Below, piece after piece: positions 12,235 to 23,121 of a stretch of 64,000 nt of DNA; positions within the stretch are counted from its first letter, which is position 1; each line of letters begins with the position of its first letter. This DNA is from Zelopaecilomyces penicillatus (Eukaryota > Ascomycota > Sordariomycetes > Hypocreales > Pseudodiploosporaceae), in contig VCCP01000007.1 in NCBI GenBank assembly GCA_005765155.1, positions 1,939,501 to 2,003,500 of the forward strand. The letters run 5' to 3'. The notes under the pieces were generated by a model that was not told the origin of the DNA, did not search any database, and saw only the letters and a program-made list of their open reading frames with translations. The position numbers were made by a program, and so were the translations under genes.

Positions 12235-13178
12235 TGAGTCAGCTCATAAATGTCCGTTTGTCACCTTGCCCGCCCCCTCCTTTGAGGCTGATCCGGTGTT
12301 GTGACCAACCAACATCTGGTAGTTGGCGCCTATAGGCACTAGGAAATCCAAAAGTGATGGGTAAGAAGGATGATTGGGTGTTTGACTATATGTAGCTAGT
12401 TTGATTAAAGGGATAGATTTAAATAGGTAGACGCTCCCTGTTCACTCCCTTATCTAGACTCTGTTCTAAGTACCTCCTATATCAAGAAAGTCCTGCAACA
12501 ATATAAGGCAGACTTTTAATACAGGTTCAGAAGGCGGCATGCTGCTAGGTAATAAGCTGGAAAGGGGATGTATGGTGGTGGTGTTTGGGCGGTTGGGGAG
12601 AGGCCCTTTATGGGCCTTTCAGTCTTCTTTAGATGATCAGCTAGTGTAAGCCAGGTACCTCTAATTAAGTAGATAACATAAAAGTTACACCTGCCAATAA
12701 ACTGCACCCGCGTGTCAAAGTCATTCATTTGACCGAAAACAAGAGGTCGTATATTACATATTACCTACAACGCCAATCAATGATCGCTGATGATCAACCG
12801 GGCCGGCCCTCATCGGCAGCCACACACCATTTCGGGAATCTCAACGCCAAATTCTGCAATGGCTTGGTGGAGCTGACAAAGCCACCCAGCACTATTGGCA
12901 TCAGCTACACCGGCACTGACATGAATTGACAGAATAATTGTCTGGCATTGGCTTTCATCGTGGTGATGATGCATGCATGGCGGCATCTCAGCTGTGTGCT
13001 ACGCAGCCTCTGGATACGCCAGGAGGGACAAGTTTGCAACATGAGGAGATTCGCGGGTGAAATGGGCATATAAAAATGCGCAATCTCCAATGCCTAGGAG
13101 GATTTCAAACAAGCTTGAATTCTGATAAATCTACAATAGTCAGAAAACGGTCTATCGCTCTATAATACATGTGTTGTC

Positions 13179-14548
13179 ATGTTCTCATCTTCGCCCAGCA
13201 TGACTACATTTGGCAACACTCCAACCAGCCCTCTGGAGGTGGTCGACAAGTACGCATCAATGGAAGAATTCCTTACCAAAATGGAGAGTCTTGCAATCCA
13301 AGGAGACGATGAAAGGGCAAGCAGCAGCAGCAGCAGCAGCCTGCAAGAGGGCTCATTTCGCAATTACGGCGAACTTAGAGTAATGTTGGAGCTGGTTCCA
13401 AAAGAAAGGTCTCTACATGGCTGGCCAAGTCAACACCGGACAATACGCTTCGTCCGCTTGGCACAACAGGGGTCTCCAGCCATGTTGACCCGGTGAATGG
13501 GCAGCGAGGCACGATACTAATTGGTCTCAACGACTCTGTCCCTTCTGACCCCAGGGGCCCCGCGGTTGTCCCTCCCATATACTATGTGCAAGTTTGGAAC
13601 GACAAAAAGAGTGGCGGGACCCATAATGGAACCATTTGGAGACCTATGGCCCCGACTGGCTACGTCGCATGCGGTGATGTTGGCTGGCAAGGTTATTTGC
13701 AGCCGCCAGCATACCTGGTTTGGTGCGTGCGAAAGGACCTTGTAATGGAAGCACGCATCGCAGAGACGTCGACTTGGGATGACAAGGCATCCGGCGCCAG
13801 CATGAACTGCTCTATGTGGGAAATTCTGCCCAAGAAACGTCCCAGCGGCATTGATGGCTCCGACATGATTCCTCTACGCACTGAATGCTTCTTCACCTCG
13901 CCAGATTACAACAAACCAAAAACGACAGTGTACGTAGTTGCACTTCAAATCCCAAATGACTTCAAGCCCTACGACGGCCCACCTCCTCGAATCACCGAGC
14001 AAACCATCCCCTACGAAGGGAAAATATACAAAGAAATGGAACAATGTCGCATCGTCTTACCCCTAATCAGCTTCTACGACCCCCAAGACCAGCGCGTACT
14101 CGACAACATCGCCTACCCCTTCTGCACCATTGCCCGCTCCATCGCCTGGTGCGCCCAAGTCGTCCGAGCAAGCTACAGCGACTCCTCCCAATCCCACACC
14201 GAAACCGTCATGTACGGTCTATCCAAGACGCAAAGCCAAGAGATACAGCAAAGCATTGGCGTGGGTGTATCTGCAAGCGTTGGTGTTGCGGCGTTTAACT
14301 TTGAAGTGAGCCTGAATTACCAGTTTTCCGAGTCAAATACGCACAGTTTCACTGAGTATAAAGAAAAATCCGTGATGGATACGTTTGAGGTTGGGCCGTG
14401 GTATTGTAATGTATGGTTTAGTAAACAGATTTTTTTGAAGGCGGTGCGGGAGGACGGGATTACGGTTGAGAGGATGCAGCTTACGGCGAATTCGGGGCTG
14501 CATCTTGTGGGGTGTAAGATAGCGCCGAGGACGGATTTGTCTGAGTGA
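13179..14548 (+). CDS. Vps62-like protein with Ser/Thr-rich β-strand C-terminus
   Basis: The main frame lies in 13430-14548. It carries the Vps62-family signature: an xWNDKKSGG segment, a W-R-P-x-A-P-x-G-Y block and an A-C-G-D-V. A stop at 13376 closes this frame upstream, and it has no ATG before the domain, so an upstream exon is required. I propose exon 1 = 13179-13379 (67 residues with a poly-Ser run) and a 50 bp intron 13380-13429 (GTAATG/CCAAG, both weak), giving 439 residues. This junction is uncertain. The C-terminal third is rich in Ser/Thr and has an alternating Gly/Val/Ala-hydrophobic stretch flanked by Ser/Thr strands. That resembles the membrane-inserting region of aerolysin-like proteins; this is inference only. 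No signal peptide is seen. A wrecked duplicate lies at 5540-6710. Confidence 0.7.
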
Positions 14549-14633
14549 GTGAGGGAGGGAATCGTTCCGAGCAAGGATGATTGTAAGGGGGGGTTTTGTT
14601 TTATTTTTGTATTCGCTCCTGTCATGCTTGGCT

Positions 14634-15221
14634 TTAATATCTACCAATGACCCTGAATGCTTCCATGACTGTAGCCTCCTGCTGACCTGTCGTGAAGTGA
14701 ATTCCAAGCTCGCCTTCTCCCCCTGACCGGCAATCCTCTTCTGTAACCCACAAGAATCGCTGATGCTCATTAGGATCGAGTCTAACCTCAGCAGGCTGCT
14801 CTACTTCCACAAGAAAAGAGTACTTCACAACCCGTCTGCCCTGCCATGTGAAACAAGCGCCTCGGCCCTCAGAGTCTACCGGCACGACAATCCCATGTCT
14901 ACCTTCTGGACTAAGACATGGGCCTATGTGCTTGAGATGCAGTCCGCTCTCTTCCCACAGCTCGCGGGCTAAGCTGTGCAACAGTGTAGTGTCACCGTCT
15001 TCGCATCTGCCGCCTGGGATCTCCCACAGCAATGGGAATGTGTCGTGTGCAGAGCGTTGGATTAGAAGTAGGCGCTTGCTGGTGGGGCCACGTGAAAATA
15101 CAAGGGCACCGATGGCGATGGAGTCGAACTCGGTGTGTAACGAGAGATAACTTTGCAGTGGCACATATAAAGTGGCGTTGGAATCGTCAAAGGTAAAGGA
15201 AAAGTCCGACCGCAGAGACAT
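14634..15221 (-). CDS. Nudix hydrolase
   Basis: Single-exon frame of 195 residues. A W-E-I-P-G-G entry (66-71) leads into a Nudix box that ends R-E-L-W-E-E-S-G-L (86-94). Compared with the consensus G-x5-E-x7-R-E-U-x-E-E-x-G-U, the first Glu is Asp and one extra residue is present in the loop; the metal-binding REUxEE part is complete, so it is probably active. Nudix enzymes hydrolyse nucleoside diphosphates linked to another moiety; the substrate is not predictable here. It is convergent with the Vps62-like gene, 85 bp between stops, and both belong to duplication unit 2. A decayed copy lies at 6860-7250. Confidence 0.85.
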   Translation of the reverse strand: MSLRSDFSFTFDDSNATLYVPLQSYLSLHTEFDSIAIGALVFSRGPTSKRLLLIQRSAHDTFPLLWEIPGGRCEDGDTTLLHSLARELWEESGLHLKHIGPCLSPEGRHGIVVPVDSEGRGACFTWQGRRVVKYSFLVEVEQPAEVRLDPNEHQRFLWVTEEDCRSGGEGELGIHFTTGQQEATVMEAFRVIGRY

Positions 15222-16643
15222 GGTGGTGATGGATGATTGTCCTTAATTAAATCGAAGGTGTTTCTTCTCTCCAGGGGGCGTGTCCGTTAAGAAATGTGGA
15301 GCTGGGTTAGTGTAAGCCCCCCCAACTCGTATTTGCCCGTTTACAACGGTCGTATTCGGGGCGACACGCGGACTTCGCACCGTTTTTTTTTTTTGCAAAA
15401 TCGCATCGATGTGACATGGCATAATGAAGTTATCAATAACATCTGCCTGCCACTCCTAGACACGCACACACACACGCGAGTCAGGGACGGAACAACCACG
15501 CAGAACCACGTGGATCTGGGAGTGAGGTGGGTATGGTGGACCTAAAATAAGGGAAAGGTTGCATTATGAGCACCTAATTAAGACGTATCGTCCCTGGGTA
15601 GGTAGTAATAGTTCAAGTACTCAGCCTTATTGTAAAACGGGCGGCCTCTATGGAGCAAATCTATTGGAGTGAGTGGTGCCCGCGTGTACAGTCGTGACGG
15701 AGCAACTGCCGCCCGTGAAGAAGGAGGAGAGGGAGGGTTCAATGTGTTGTGGCCAAGTTTGATGCCGCCGAACTACGCCATTTAGACATCTTGGCACATC
15801 TTCTTTGGTGCCGCATTCAACTCAAGTGATATTACAGGTACGTACTTCCTTATTATCTATAATACGCCTGATGAACTGTCGGCAGTGTCTTGCAGGGCTC
15901 TGGTGCCAGGACGACGACGACGACGACAAAAGTAGTACTTGCGGAGTACTTGCTTGCACTGCGTGATGTACGTGATGTGCGATTAACGGACGACCCAACA
16001 GTCCGGCTGAAAGTGATGTGTTGCAGCGTTTAATCGCGTTCGCGTTAACGTTCAACTTTTTTGGGATGATGAGCGTCTGGGATCCCCCCCCCCATCAATC
16101 AGGGTTATTTGGCCTGCACAATCTTCCTCGCATTCATACTGTAATTACGTAGTGAGGTACGGAGTACGGAGCACATGCCCAAGACCCCTAGGTGTGTAAA
16201 ACGCCCATCCAGTCAAGACATTGTGTGTTTTCCTTTTTATTCCACTTTTCCTGCAGCTTGCAGCCCATCTGCCTCAGGGGGAAGGATATAAGGCGGAAGA
16301 ATCTTGCCTTCTTTAGGCTAGAGTATCCTGTCCAAATTTGCCGGATGGCATTGCGGTGTCTGTCTGGTCAGTCTGCTGCACATCCAAGTCGCCGCATATC
16401 CAGGCCAACAAGCCACAATAACGGGAAGGCGACCGAGACCTCATGACGGAATGCCTGAGACTCCCAGCAAATGGGCAATGATTGTGCTGTTCAACTTTTC
16501 TACACAACGCCTTCCCCTAACGGGTTCAATGTGGGTCGGCTCTCGCTGATCCAAGTGCGAGTGTGAGCCTTTGTTAAACCATGTCAAGTAAGTGGACAAG
16601 TCTGTTGCGACCACCGAGCAAACGCACATGTAGATAGGTGGAT
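15222..16643. other. Intergenic between Nudix gene and ψZnF2
   Basis: No coding frame is supported. The part up to about 15720 matches 7380-7800. The segment near 15634-15680 also matches 19586-19625, where it sits directly after the 3' flank of unit 2; this marks a deletion point in unit 3. It includes a short (GAC)n-like run at 15910-15928 and a C-run near 16085. Confidence 0.55.
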
Positions 16644-16810
16644 TTAAAACGGCCGCCCATTTTCCCAGTGCTCAAATGTATGGACCTTGGCCATCAGATC
16701 GACCCATTTTATTCTTATTCTTATTCTTCTTCTTATTCTGGCCACTTCTTTCTCCGGTTCGACCTTCCCTTCCTCACTTCTTGCTTCAACGGTCGCTCTG
16801 TCATCCGACA

Positions 16811-19040
16811 ATGTCGCTACCTGTGGAAGGAAATGCCAACCTCGAGCATGTTTCAGTCATTGGCGACGACGCAGCATGCCAAACTGCCAACCTGTCAGGG
16901 CTGAATGTCGGGTCTTGCTCCATCAGAGTAAGTTTGGGCTCGGGATTCGCGTTCCATCTTGACGCACACCATACAAGAGGGAGTGTGAAGAAAGTTGACT
17001 GATAATGACCACCTCTCACAGCTTCTCGATGGCCTATCATCGTCTCGTGAAGATGATCTTGCACACGGCGTCCTCCTCAAAGGATTGAAGGAAAGACTAG
17101 ATCACTTTGCTAATCACTGGAATCTGTGTCGAAACGCAGATGATGAGCTCGAACTTGGCTCAACCCGAGCCATTGATTGTCTCGCGCCACAAAATTCCGA
17201 GCCAATATACCCGCCAATGCCATCCATTGCTCCTGTTGGCTCGTTCACGGAGTCTCTGGTAGAGTCATCTCATGGGTCATCCTTTTCGACCATAACCGAA
17301 ACAAGTGTATCACCAAGCTTATATAAAATACCTGAATCCGCAAGCCTAGTGCAAGACTTGATCTGGGATGCAAGGCGGCCTCTTGAGCCTATAAATCTCC
17401 GTCTGGAATCCGATCGATTGATGGCTCTGGGGCCATCTTTTGACACTCCAACCAGGAAATTTCCTTGGGGACTAAAATTTCAGTGGACCGATGCCGGCTT
17501 GTTTTATGACGGCGTCAGAATTCATACACAGGATTACTCGCCAACTGCCATCCGAACGCCACAAGTTAGTGGCCATTCAGACAACAATACCGAGGTTTCC
17601 GAACAAACCTTGCTCGGGTTCGAAATTAGCAATATCAGAAATGGTGATAAATCCATTGATCTAACACGACCCGATCATTATGAATTCTATCTGAACTGTG
17701 TGTTGGAGGCAATATGCTATGCCTACAAGAACAGGGTCGAAGAGCTCTTCGATATCCTTAATAAATCACATGCCCCCCAACAACCTGCTCCGAGGCGGGC
17801 GAGAACAGCTGGGCAACCTGAGAAGATATCTACGACCCCGTCTCAAAATAACGTTTGCATTCACCAATCGCAAAGGGTTAGCAAGAGTCATTCGAAGCGC
17901 TACATAGTCAACAATGCAAATGGAGACGACGAGGAGGAAGAAGATGCCGATGACGGCAACGGTAACGGTCGGCAGCGAAAACCCTGCCAACGGTCGACTT
18001 CACTCCGTTTTGCGTGTGTTCTTTTGGTTTGGAATCCATGGATATTTCATCATTGCGATGAACTCAGGTTTGGGAACATCTCGGACTTGAAATCGCATCT
18101 CAAGAACGTACACTATCCTCACACCTGTAATTTTTGTCGCAAAGTCTTTTCATTACGACAATTGAAACGTCATCAATCGTATGGAGAATGATATGCAAAT
18201 GGGACTGCATCAGCTACACCTGTCAAAGCGAACGGTATGAGTCGCTTGCAAGACTTGAAGATGAGGACGTTCTTCCTGAAGAGCGTTGGAATCAGATTTA
18301 CAGAATTCTGACAGCAGATATGACATCTAATCTGAGTCCCTACTTCATACCACAACACAAAAGGCTTGCTGCTCAGTTTCTTACGCGGATGGAAGAAAGG
18401 CTATGTGACACGTTAAGCAAAATGACTAGAGCGCTATATCCGAACATCCCAGAAAATTTGCAAAATTCAATTGGTATGGAAGTTATTTCCACCGTCGTTT
18501 GGACCATGGGTAGAGATCTAGTCCACAGTCTCAACGCCGATTTTGCAGAGTTGATTTCAGATTCACTACCAGATTGGGCGAATCACATGCGCGGTGGTTC
18601 GGTTGCGGATGTAGCATCGCACGATACATTGGCGAGTGGACCACCAAGCATTCCAGCTAACTTCCAATGGCAAAGAATTCCGGAGGAAGGAAACAGTACT
18701 GGACCTGCATTTCAAGAATACATAAATCTTGAGCCCAGCTTCCAGTCTTTTCCGTCTACGACTGATGCATTGCCCAATTATTTAGAGGGCACCATTACAC
18801 CAACAACCGGTTTATCATAAGGGACACATTACAGAATCTGATGGTCATACTGGAGAATTGATGAACCTGTACGACAACAATTACACAAGCACCGAGCAAG
18901 CAACCCTGTATGGCAACGGCAGCTGGGTGTATACGGATGACGACAATCACGAGAGCCCGTACATCAACCCAACACTTTGTACTTACGCAGAAAACGAAAA
19001 CCCTTACGAGCCTAACGATGTATCTGGTCGATTCGATTAG
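16811..19040 (+). pseudogene. Atypical C2H2 zinc-finger protein, copy 2 (two frameshifts)
   Basis: Exon 1 is 16811-16927 (39 residues, ends S-I-R before GTAAGT); exon 2 starts at 17022 after a 94 bp intron (CTCACAG). The frame matches copies 1 and 3 through the finger region, then stops at 18189-18191, about residue 428. Similarity continues in another frame to a stop at 18818-18820, then in a third frame to 19040, ending with the same T-Y-A-E-N-E motif as copy 1. The first break is near 18185-18195 and the second is about 1 nt near 18810. Rescue by splicing would need introns of about 35 nt or less, so I call it a pseudogene. Assembly errors cannot be excluded because the rest of the coding sequence looks well preserved. 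Confidence 0.75.
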
Positions 19041-20219
19041 GACGAGATAACTCGATGACGAGAGAGCTTATATAGCTCTATCAAATAACACACGGGATAT
19101 GTATTATGCTTTGCTTTAATATAAGTATAGAAAGTACTTGTAGAGCAAGTATTCGGCTTGTATGATTTCTTTAGAAGGAAGTTTTGTTTATGGATAGATT
19201 TCTTTTCCTTTTTTTACATCATTGTAGAGGCTAGAGTTAGGACTTGGAATTTGGATGGATTTGCATTTCTACACACTATTTATTTTTAACATCCGTAAAA
19301 TTATAAAACTCACTCTTCGCTTTCTCCGATCCATTTGCATAACATCTTCTTAATAATACTCGATTGGCTCTGCTTTATGACTTTCTAGTAAAATTCTTCC
19401 AGACATTTTGAGTTGATATAGGGTAGGTAGAATTTGCCCCTCCCTCCATTGGAGGCTGAGTGTTATATTGACCAACCAGCATCTGTTTGTTGGCGCCTAT
19501 GAAAGCCAGGATAAATCCAATTGTAGCCGGGAAGCACATCCGGAATGTGGGTGTGTGCATGTACTGTTCTCTGTAGTAGTTCGGCGCCTCGTGAAACAGG
19601 CAGCCTCTATGAAAGCAAATGATTGGAATGGATGTGAACCTGGAGGCTTTGAGTTGTGTGTGTAGCATGTTGCCCCAGTCATTACATTTGTGGGGGAGTA
19701 GGTGCCGTCTGGTAGACGCAAAGAAACTAATATTAACCTGTGCATATGCTGTATTTGTCATTCAACGTTTTGATTACTTTATCCAGGCAATTTGGACTGA
19801 GGTGGCCGTCTGGCCCCTATTACCCTAGTCTGGGAATAGCTTCATTTTGCCCATCGTCTCAGGCTGGTAATTTTACAGGTATTGTCTCGTACAACCAACA
19901 ACGCCTAGGTACCAGCGCGGTGTTTTTGGGGTTGGCTCGGCCACGGTCGCGCAACCAGTCGCTCTGGTGTCAGGGTTTCCACGACAGATCTTCTTTTGTC
20001 GTGACCAGGTATGACATTGCAACAAGTATTGCCTAGTCGCTGTAGGGCCAAAATACACGCTCTTATAAGGCACTCGATTAAATTTGGCGTTTTTCATTCG
20101 ACTCTGAAAGCAAATAAAGCATCAAGTGAGCCGGCGATGTCTTGAGTTTATTTGGAGGATTTTGACGTGGCAATACCTGCATGGGATGCTCATATATGTA
20201 TCTTTGTGTAAGTGGTTTA
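19041..20219. other. Intergenic, duplication flanks
   Basis: AT-rich 3' flank of ψZnF2, then a segment (19440-19610) shared with 12235-12345 and 23610-23820. From about 19586 the sequence resembles the region upstream of the Nudix gene (15634-15680). No gene is supported. Confidence 0.55.
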
Positions 20220-20480
20220 CGGACTTTGTGTACCTAGGTACGTGATTATCAGTCCGCGGACTTTGTGTGGTCCATGGACTTTTATGGTCCGCGGACCTTT
20301 GTGGTCCACGGACTTTGTTTATCTAGGTAATACGTGTGATTATCAGTCCGCGGACCTCTGTGGTCCATGGACTTTTTGTATCTAGGTACATGATTATCAG
20401 CCCGCGGACCTGTGTAGTCCCCAGATTTGTATGGTCCACGGACTTGGCAGTCCACGGACAGTCCATGGCCTTTGTTGTTG
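20220..20480. repeat. Palindrome-rich tandem repeat array
   Basis: About ten copies of a self-complementary 10-mer of the form GTCC(GC/AT/AC)GGAC occur here at short intervals. They are arranged in three longer units that each pair a CTAGGTAC-GATTATCAG segment with two or more palindromes. Each decamer can form a small hairpin or bind a dimeric protein. An inverted copy of one unit lies at 20648-20730. Confidence 0.85.
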
Positions 20481-20647
20481 AAGTGGTCCTTGTATTCTCA
20501 TTTCAGGAAGGCCCGCAAATCTCATCTGGGTATAAGTAGTCGACGGGCCTCATTCAGGTGTGAGAGCTCATTTTTGAACTGTTTTACGGATTTTCTCAAT
20601 GGTTGAAATGTTCGTTCTCCCTCTCTGGTGATTGTGCGAGGACCACA

Positions 20648-20730
20648 GCTATGAAAGTCCATGGACCACACAGGTCCGTGGACTGATAATTATGTACCTA
20701 GATACACAAAGTCCGTGGACCACATCGGAA
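20648..20730. repeat. Inverted arm of the palindrome array
   Basis: The reverse complement of this stretch reproduces one unit of the 20220-20480 array: palindrome, CTAGGTAC-type segment, ATTATCAG, palindrome, palindrome. Together the two arms flank about 170 bp of single-copy-looking sequence, so the whole could fold into a long hairpin or represent a small inverted-repeat element. Confidence 0.75.
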
Positions 20731-20777
20731 AGCCAAGTATGAACGCAGTATATTCCTTTTTATCAAGCACGGCAGCA

Positions 20778-20784
20778 TATAAAT
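20778..20784 (+). promoter_or_regulatory. TATA box of zinc-finger gene 3
   Basis: TATAAAT lies 161 bp upstream of the ATG, matching the spacing of the element in copy 1. It is just right of the inverted repeat arm, so the repeat abuts the core promoter. Confidence 0.4.
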
Positions 20785-20938
20785 ATCGAATCATCGCCCA
20801 CTTTCTTGTCCTCCAAGATATGAACATCGACAACCAGATTGGTGTGTGTTTTCTTCTCGCAATTTCTTTCTCATCTAGCCATTGGATTCAACTCCTTCGA
20901 CTCTATTATTTCTTGCTGCAGCCCTTTATCCATCGAAA

Positions 20939-23121
20939 ATGTCGCTTCACGGAGAAGGATATTCCAACTTCATGGACGTCATGGCCGTTAGTGAGACAGT
21001 TCGCCGAACTACCAGAAAGCCTGACCTGAGTTTCAGCCACCTGTCCATCAGAGTGAGTCCTTTTCACCGCTCTTTTTCTCAAAATTCATGTCCCATCTTC
21101 AAGTCCTACATGCAATACAGAGATCAGTGAGATTTTCTGACCTTGAAAAACTGTCGCAGTTTCTGGATGGCATGCCTGTATCCCGCGAGGATGATCTGGA
21201 AAATGGGCCTCTTCTCATGGGTCTGAAAGAAAGGCCAGACGCCTATGCCAATCACTGGAATCTCAATCAATTTACCGATGATGATGAGCTTTCGCTGGAC
21301 CCAAGTCGAAAAATCGATTCTTCCACCCCCGAGCCAACCGAGCCACAGTATCCCCTGTTGTCAGGCAATTTGACTGTTGGCTTATTTATAGAGTCTCTGC
21401 CAGGCTCATCTCAATCGCCATCCCTCTCGACCATGCCAAAATTAAGTGTTCCACAGCATCCTAATAATATTATTGTCGATGCACCTGTGTCAGCATGCCA
21501 GATGCAACATTTGGCCCAGGCTGGAAGAGAGCCTCTGGAGCCAAGCGCCAATGCATCGAGACTTGAAACTGTTATGCTCGAACTCACCCATGATATACGG
21601 TTCCTTAAGCGATCTTTGATACAATTTCCGTGGCCATTTGAGTTTAACTGGAGTGATATTGGCTGTTGTTGTGAAGGGGCCGTATCTTATACCCACGGCC
21701 ACCCCCGAACTGCTATTGATGCATCCCTCCTCAGTGATTGTCTAGATATCATTAGCGACCGGTCTGGTCCCTACGAATCTCGTCCAAATATCAGTATTGC
21801 CAGAAAGGATGACATTACCACTGATCTAACACGACCTGCCCACTGCGATCGTTATCTGGACTATGTATTGGAGGCAATCTGTTATGTCTACAAGAGCACG
21901 GTCGCAGAACTCTTTAATGCACTTGTTAGATCGCTTGCTCCGCAACAGACTGCTCCAAGGAGTTCTGGAACAAGTGGCCACGCAGAAACAATGTCTAAAA
22001 GCTCATCTCAAAGCGTGGTTTCCACTCGCCGACTGCAAAAGGTTGGCCAGTCAAGTCATTCGAAGCGACGCAGAGCCAACAGCGGAGATGAAGGGGGTTC
22101 TGATGACGACAAGAATGGGAAACGAAAACTACTTAAGCGATCGATATCCCCCCGTTTTGCTTGTATTTTTGTGGTTTGGCATCCATGGACATTTCACAAG
22201 TGCGGCAGCATCAGTTTTGACAATATATCGACATTGAAAGCGCATCTCAAAGATATTCACCAGCCTCACGCCTGTGCTATATGTAGGAATATATTCTCCT
22301 TGCAGCAACTGAAAGATCATCAATCTCAGGGAACCTGTTATGTAGAGGGGAGCCCTTCCTCTCTGCCCATTGACGCGAACCGCTATGGGATACTTTGGCA
22401 GCGGGAAAACAGGGATATTTGTCTCAAAGACCGATGGCTACGATTGTACAAAATTCTGACATCGGATTGCGTATCCAACCCTGATCCCTACTACATCCAG
22501 TATCGCGAAAGGCTTACTGGGTGGGCTGCTGCGTGGGTCGCTGAGAGACTAGCTGCGAAGCTGTATCCGAGACTAGAAGATAGGCTCTTTGGCATGTTGA
22601 GTGCCATTTGGACAGGGATATGTGCAAGTGCTCTGGAAAGCAGCCAGGATACAATAAAGATAGGAGATATAACCAACATCCTTTGGACCATGGGCCAAAA
22701 TATCTCTGCGTGCATCAACATCGATATCGAAGAGTCAGTTGTGGCTTCACAACGAGATTTGACAAGCCATATGCGCAGCTGGTTGTCTGCCGATTTAATA
22801 TCGCAAAATACTTTGACAAGCGAACAAACAAGCATGCAATCTAACTCCCAATGGAAAGGAGCTCCAGCCGAAGGAAACGTTACCGGGCCAGCACTCGGGG
22901 AACCCCAAGAGCGTGGCTCACAGTCTTTCCCGCCTCCCAGTGATGCATTCCCCGACCCGTCAGAGGGTACCTTAGACCAGCAAACCTTGTCCCAGGAAGG
23001 GCTTAATGAAACCAATCGCGTTACTAGAGAAGAGAGAGACATGTTCTTTCATTACACGAGTACCAAGGAAGTAAAAGCGCCTGGTGATGGCGCCGGAGTA
23101 AATGGGGAAGACGGAAAATGA
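20939..23121 (+). CDS. Atypical C2H2 zinc-finger protein, copy 3
   Basis: Exons 20939-21052 and 21160-23121 with a 107 bp intron (GTGAGT donor, GTCGCAG acceptor) give 691 residues. The start is set by the conserved MSLHGEG first exon ending S-I-R. The layout matches copy 1: acidic patch, C-C-C-E-G-A block with T-H-G-H (about 205-220), DLTRP block, basic/acidic linker, atypical finger region (about 374-436) with C-x2-C near the end, and a helical C-terminal half. The last ~60 residues differ from copy 1: they lose the Tyr-Ala-Glu-Asn-Glu ending and finish in a charged Gly-rich tail. The frame is uninterrupted. Function unknown. Confidence 0.8.

Larger units (their letters stand above)
4540..12360. 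repeat. Segmental duplication unit 1 (ψVps62-ψNudix-ZnF1)
   Basis: The left part (about 4540-4850) aligns readily with 12360-12660, sharing for example the core TAGACGCTCCCTGTTC. Further anchors at 5195-5300, 5760-6710, 6860-7250 and 7380-7800 match 12866-12985, 13545-14548, 14650-15100 and 15280-15720 in the same order and orientation. The zinc-finger gene at 9309-11598 matches the frame at 16811-19040, and the 3' flank at 12235-12345 matches 19430-19510 and 23610-23730. The ends are approximate. In this copy the Vps62 and Nudix genes are destroyed and the zinc-finger gene is open. Confidence 0.8.
12361..19610. repeat. Segmental duplication unit 2 (Vps62-Nudix-ψZnF2)
   Basis: Second copy of the three-gene unit, same order and orientation as 4540-12360. 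Here the Vps62 and Nudix genes have full open frames and the zinc-finger copy is broken. The first 300 bp, compared with 4540-4850, carries many G-to-A and C-to-T differences, so this stretch may have been exposed to RIP even though the genes were not. Its right flank (19440-19610) matches 23610-23820. Ends are approximate. Confidence 0.8.

Noticed and set aside
18181..18215. 35-nt intron that would rescue zinc-finger copy 2
   Set aside because: Too short for a fungal intron and absent in both paralogues; a frameshift is simpler.
18134..18820. Independent 228-residue gene
   Set aside because: It is the continuation of zinc-finger copy 2 in a shifted frame; its first 15 residues have no homology.
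20220..20480. CRISPR-like regular repeats
   Set aside because: Fungal DNA; the units are palindromes with no unique spacers and are irregularly spaced.
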